From contig CAIXSC010000963.1 in assembly GCA_903921945.1 (NCBI GenBank), positions 1-8,564 of the forward strand: 8,564 bases of DNA, read 5' to 3'. The notes under the pieces were generated by a model, which was not told where the DNA came from, made no database searches, and saw only the letters and a list, made by a program, of their open reading frames with translations. Below, piece after piece: positions 6,371 through 8,564 of this stretch (position 1 is the stretch's first letter; each line of letters begins with the position of its first letter). The translations under genes and the position numbers were made by a program. Origin of the DNA: an uncultured Planctomycetaceae bacterium (GTDB taxonomy: Bacteria; Planctomycetota; Planctomycetia; Pirellulales; Pirellulaceae).

Positions 6371-6481
6371 CCGTGGTGGCGAATCCCGCATTGCGGCCCG
6401 GCCAGCGCCTTTGGCTTGGCGGCAAACGAAAGCCCCTCGTTTGTCGCCCGCCATCGTTCACCGCAAACTCGTACACCACGG
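6371..6481. repeat. nested imperfect palindrome of about 110 bp
   Basis: The centre is a strong hairpin: tggc-tt-ggcggcaaacga (6412-6429) pairs with tcgtttgtcgcc-c-gcca (6437-6453), 16 pairs with one G-T wobble and a small internal loop, around a 7-nt loop. Outside it, ttgcgg (6391-6396) pairs with ccgcaa (6461-6466), and ccgtggtg (6371-6378) pairs perfectly with caccacgg (6474-6481). The symmetry spans the whole element. There is no T-run after it and no transposase gene in the window. It could be a miniature mobile element, a dispersed intergenic repeat, or an RNA structure at the end of the coa transcript. Confidence 0.6.
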
Positions 6482-6581
6482 ATCGCCAATCGTTGCCAGG
6501 CACGAACGGAAATCACGAGCGGCGATGGCCCACAACCGAATTGGTGCTAGGCACTGATCGCTCCTCCTACCGACATTTGCC

Positions 6582-6698
6582 ATGGGAACGATAGGCTCCA
6601 CTGTTGGTGTTGCGGCGTCAATATTCGCCGGACTTAACACCTCATTGGATGCACTCAATGACATGGCTACAGTAATGGAAAACCAGCCGGAGGCCTGA
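6582..6698 (+). CDS. doubtful small ORF, 38 residues, hydrophobic N-terminal half
   Basis: ATG 6582 to TGA 6696-6698 encodes a peptide starting MGTIGSTVGVAASIFAG and ending MENQPEA. Residues 3-17 are hydrophobic and could form a short membrane segment. No ribosome site precedes it; upstream is CTCCTCCT, the reverse complement of a Shine-Dalgarno sequence. Right after it another frame stays open to 6855 with protein-like composition, so it could be the start of a frameshifted older gene. No family is recognised. Confidence 0.2.
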   Translation: MGTIGSTVGVAASIFAGLNTSLDALNDMATVMENQPEA

Positions 6699-6720
6699 TG
6701 GGCTGCCTAACCAGTCGCTA

Positions 6721-6742
6721 GACCAGAGTCGCCGGTCTGGTC
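6721..6742. promoter_or_regulatory. 7-bp inverted repeat upstream of the TIR gene
   Basis: gaccaga (6721-6727) and tctggtc (6736-6742) are perfect inverted copies 8 bp apart, about 75 bp before the TIR start. It could be an operator or a leader hairpin. A poor promoter pair lies just downstream (TTGGTC at 6774-6779, TGATAT at 6795-6800, 15 bp apart), so the dyad may flank the promoter. Confidence 0.3.
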
Positions 6743-6817
6743 AGAATCAAGTAGAGGAGCTGATCGCGGCGACTTGGTCAGCTCAGTCGAAAGCTGATAT
6801 GCAGACGTGGAGAGACT

Positions 6818-8482
6818 ATGGCTTCATCCAGGGACTTACGCACTGCCGAGCATGATGGAAGCTACGATGCGTTCCTATCTCATAGTTCGGCAGACCGAAA
6901 GGCAGTTTCCCGCGTGCAGGCGTTTCTCGAGTCATATTCCTTCGGGACTCCCAAGCGACGTGTGAAGGCGTTTCGTGATTATTCCGATCTGCCTGCTGGC
7001 GAACTGTCTCACGAGATTGAGCGGGCGCTTACGGCATCGCGTTTTCTGATTGTAGTCTCATCTCCTGCGGCGGCTGATTCTCGATGGGTTGACAAAGAGG
7101 TTCGCGCCTTTGACGCAATTCATCGAGATCCCTCCCGAATTGCAGTGGCAGTCCTGACTGGCCCAACTCATGTGGAAGTTATTCAAGCCCTTACGGATCG
7201 TGAATACCTCCGACACGACTTGGCTAAAGGCTGGATCTTTGGAATACCGCGGCTTCGGACGCGTCTTGAACTGTTGCGAATCCTCGCCATGGTTACTGGA
7301 CAGTCGATGCGGTCGCTCGTCCGATGGCATCTCCTGCGGACCCTGAGGAATTGGAGTTTCGCGAGTTTGATTGCGCTCGTTCCATTTGTCGTCTTTATGT
7401 TCCAGCAAATAGCGATATGGGAGCAAATTCCCGCGATTAGCGAGCACGGTCGCGTATATGCCATCGCCGCTGAGGTTCACGAAGGAGGAGATGATGCACT
7501 GAGTGTGACGTATCGCTTCCGTGCTCAGGGGCCCCAAGGGTTTCGGAACTATTTTGCGGTCACGGATTATCCTTCAAAATCCCGCGGTACTTCTCAGATC
7601 CGCGATGCCTTCGACACGCGGCGTCGACTACTTCCGAAAGCGATCGTGGACAGACGAGTCGTGACAAAATGTGATCGGCCCATCGCTTTCGAGGCGCTCA
7701 CTGGCCGGAAAGCTGCTGGAGAAGCCTTCCTGGGAATGCCTAAAGAAGGTCACTTCGTCGTTGTACAACCGCTTGCGCTCACTCAGGAGGAATTAGACGA
7801 AGCAAGCGACAATATGGTTGAATTCAGTGTGCCGGTACCCAAATCAAACGGGTCCGTGATTGTGACTGTGTCTCCATTGGGCACCACGACGTGCGTGGTG
7901 AATGATCTCAATCCGATTTGGCAAGACCGCGATGGCATGGGTAACCCGACATCTCCTTCCATGGGATTACCCATTGTTTGGGACGAGCAGCTCGGGATTT
8001 GGTTGGGGGCACCGGGGTGGAACGCTCAGTCGGCGGGAGGATTGTGGCGAAGCCTTGACCTTGGTCGTTCCTGGCACCGTGTCGGCGGATTTAAGAGCGT
8101 GAATTCCGTTGGAGTGATCGTTGAAGACGGATCTAGGTGCATCGTCGTGTTAGAGTTGCACTTCGATACGTGGAATGGAATCATCTTGGTTCCATATCCG
8201 TCCCGAGCTGTGCTCAGTAAGGATGGCGGTGTGACGTGGATTGCAGCAGAGACGCCACCGTTCGGGTCGAAGTCTGAGATCGAGTTTTCGGGTACGCTTA
8301 GTACAGGCTGCGACGTTTTCCGAATCGATGAGAACCTCTTTCAACGCAAGTTGGTTTTGCGATGGCAGTCGCTATCTATACCGAACAACGAAATCGTTGA
8401 CATGGCGGGTAAGGCAGAACCTGTACGACGAGCGTCGGCCAACAAGGCGGTGAACGCGAGCGGCGGACAGGGCGGAAAGTGA
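6818..8482 (+). CDS. membrane-anchored TIR-domain protein with C-terminal Asp-box (BNR-like) domain
   Basis: The 554-residue protein has three parts. Residues 15-125 form a TIR domain (TIR_2-like): YDAFLSHSSADR (16-27), FRDYSDLPAGE (52-62, BB-loop-like), and SRWVDKEV (88-95) with Glu94 where TIR NADases carry the catalytic glutamate. Residues 145-178 are a basic linker like that before the membrane span in bacterial TIR-WD40 or TIR-TPR proteins. Residues 180-200 (FASLIALVPFVVFMF and onward) are one hydrophobic span. Arg165, 169, 174 and 177 before it put the TIR domain in the cytoplasm and residues 201-554 outside. The outer part has two Asp-boxes, SLDLGRSW (412-419) and SKDGGVTW (467-474), 55 residues apart, as in beta-propeller repeats. 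The last ~15 residues, encoded in an attC-like palindrome, look like read-through. ATG 6818 has GGAG at 6809-6812, 5 nt upstream. Base use is visibly less GC-rich than in aroF to coaB. A role in NAD+ depletion or defence is inferred, not shown. Confidence 0.85.
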   Translation: MASSRDLRTAEHDGSYDAFLSHSSADRKAVSRVQAFLESYSFGTPKRRVKAFRDYSDLPAGELSHEIERALTASRFLIVVSSPAAADSRWVDKEVRAFDAIHRDPSRIAVAVLTGPTHVEVIQALTDREYLRHDLAKGWIFGIPRLRTRLELLRILAMVTGQSMRSLVRWHLLRTLRNWSFASLIALVPFVVFMFQQIAIWEQIPAISEHGRVYAIAAEVHEGGDDALSVTYRFRAQGPQGFRNYFAVTDYPSKSRGTSQIRDAFDTRRRLLPKAIVDRRVVTKCDRPIAFEALTGRKAAGEAFLGMPKEGHFVVVQPLALTQEELDEASDNMVEFSVPVPKSNGSVIVTVSPLGTTTCVVNDLNPIWQDRDGMGNPTSPSMGLPIVWDEQLGIWLGAPGWNAQSAGGLWRSLDLGRSWHRVGGFKSVNSVGVIVEDGSRCIVVLELHFDTWNGIILVPYPSRAVLSKDGGVTWIAAETPPFGSKSEIEFSGTLSTGCDVFRIDENLFQRKLVLRWQSLSIPNNEIVDMAGKAEPVRRASANKAVNASGGQGGK

Positions 8483-8543
8483 GATCAAAGGTTTTCAGCC
8501 ACGAACCGCTTACCGCAGACTGCCGCCACTTAGGGTGTTGACC
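8449..8543 (+). other. attC-like imperfect palindrome (possible integron cassette recombination site)
   Basis: The outer boxes ggtgaac (8449-8455) and gttgacc (8537-8543) pair at 6 of 7 bases, and the right box has the GTT start of an R' site (consensus GTTRRRY, one mismatch). After short unpaired spacers, agcggcgg-a-cag (8459-8470) pairs with ctgccgccact (8520-8530): 10 pairs, one C/A mismatch and one extrahelical A at 8467. An inner stem, gcggaaagtg (8472-8481) with cgcttaccgc (8507-8516), has one mismatch and a wobble. The loop is about 25 nt. The TIR stop codon lies inside, as is common in gene cassettes. ggccaac (8437-8443) is an alternative left box. No integrase is in the window and the R boxes fit the consensus only loosely. 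Confidence 0.45.
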
Positions 8544-8544
8544 A

Positions 8545-8564
8545 ATGGACTCGGTTGGAGCAAC
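8545..8564 (+). CDS. possible start of a next ORF, cut by the window edge
   Basis: ATG 8545 opens a frame (MDSVGA) to the end of the window, 1 nt after the right box of the attC-like site. In integron arrays the next cassette's gene commonly starts this close to the site. No Shine-Dalgarno is visible and only six codons can be read, so this is a marker for follow-up only. Confidence 0.15.

Larger units (their letters stand above)
6159..6817. other. 659-bp intergenic region rich in hairpins and repeats, no convincing gene
   Basis: Between coaB and the TIR gene there is no ORF with recognisable protein character. A 117-codon frame at 6204-6557 and antisense frames at 6264-6516 cross tandem and inverted repeats and read as low-complexity Pro/Arg/Ser peptides. 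From left to right the region holds a GTAA-loop hairpin, an 18-bp tandem repeat, a second small hairpin, a nested palindrome, a doubtful small ORF and a 7-bp dyad. The operon's terminator must be here, but no stem with a T-run is visible. The part after about 6540 is visibly richer in A/T than the part before. Confidence 0.7.

Noticed and set aside
6371..6481. The large intergenic palindrome as a second attC site
   Set aside because: No AAC box on the left paired with a GTT box on the right; the arms are continuous and not split into two boxes with spacers.
6204..6557. 117-codon + strand frame after coaB
   Set aside because: It crosses an 18-bp tandem repeat and a large palindrome, reads as Pro/Arg/Ser-rich peptide, and has no ribosome site or family resemblance.
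6561..6568. AGGAGGAG on the minus strand as the ribosome site of a reverse gene
   Set aside because: The only frame at suitable spacing (GTG start) stops after 13 codons.
6705..6711. GCCTAAC, a perfect match to the attC left-box consensus RYYYAAC
   Set aside because: No matching GTTRRRY box occurs between it and the TIR start, so no attC structure can be built from it.

Overview
The window looks like a GC-rich bacterial chromosome, most likely a planctomycete of the Pirellulales type. This is inferred from protein character and gene order, not from a marker gene. Pointers are a Thermotoga/Bacillus-type DAHP synthase, a SecG with a long low-complexity tail, an omega subunit of the KVGGRFKLSTLIQKR type, separate coaC and coaB genes instead of a fused coaBC, and short tandem repeats between genes. 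All genes I can support lie on the + strand.

Layout. 1-242: 3' end of a probable alpha/beta-hydrolase-domain protein. 243-609: non-coding, with a 14-bp tandem array, a G-rich purine tract with a G-quadruplex motif, a weak terminator-like hairpin and an extended -10 promoter. 610-6158: eight closely packed housekeeping genes, aroF - tpiA - secG - yicC - gmk - rpoZ - coaC - coaB. Spacers are 75, 48, 12, 95, 25 and 3 bp, and the last pair overlaps by 16 bp. They probably form one transcription unit. Its second half matches the known yicC/yloC-gmk-rpoZ-coaBC neighbourhood of many bacteria. The genes serve aromatic amino acid entry, glycolysis, protein export, RNA decay, GDP supply, RNA polymerase assembly and coenzyme A synthesis.

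6159-6817: about 660 bp without a convincing gene. It holds hairpins, an 18-bp tandem repeat, a nested imperfect palindrome of about 110 bp (6371-6481), a doubtful 38-codon ORF and a 7-bp dyad. 6818-8482: a 554-residue protein with an N-terminal TIR domain, one membrane span and a C-terminal domain carrying two Asp-boxes (BNR-like). It is visibly less GC-rich than the housekeeping block. Its 3' end, including the stop codon, lies in a 95-bp imperfect palindrome (8449-8543) with the outline of an integron attC site, and a new ATG follows 1 nt later.

The most interesting reading is that the conserved operon ends at coaB and an accessory region begins there, with a membrane-anchored TIR protein that may be an integron gene cassette. 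TIR domains in bacteria often act as NAD+-consuming effectors in antiphage immunity. A membrane TIR joined to an extracytoplasmic Asp-box domain would be an unusual sensor-effector. The attC and defence readings are hypotheses.
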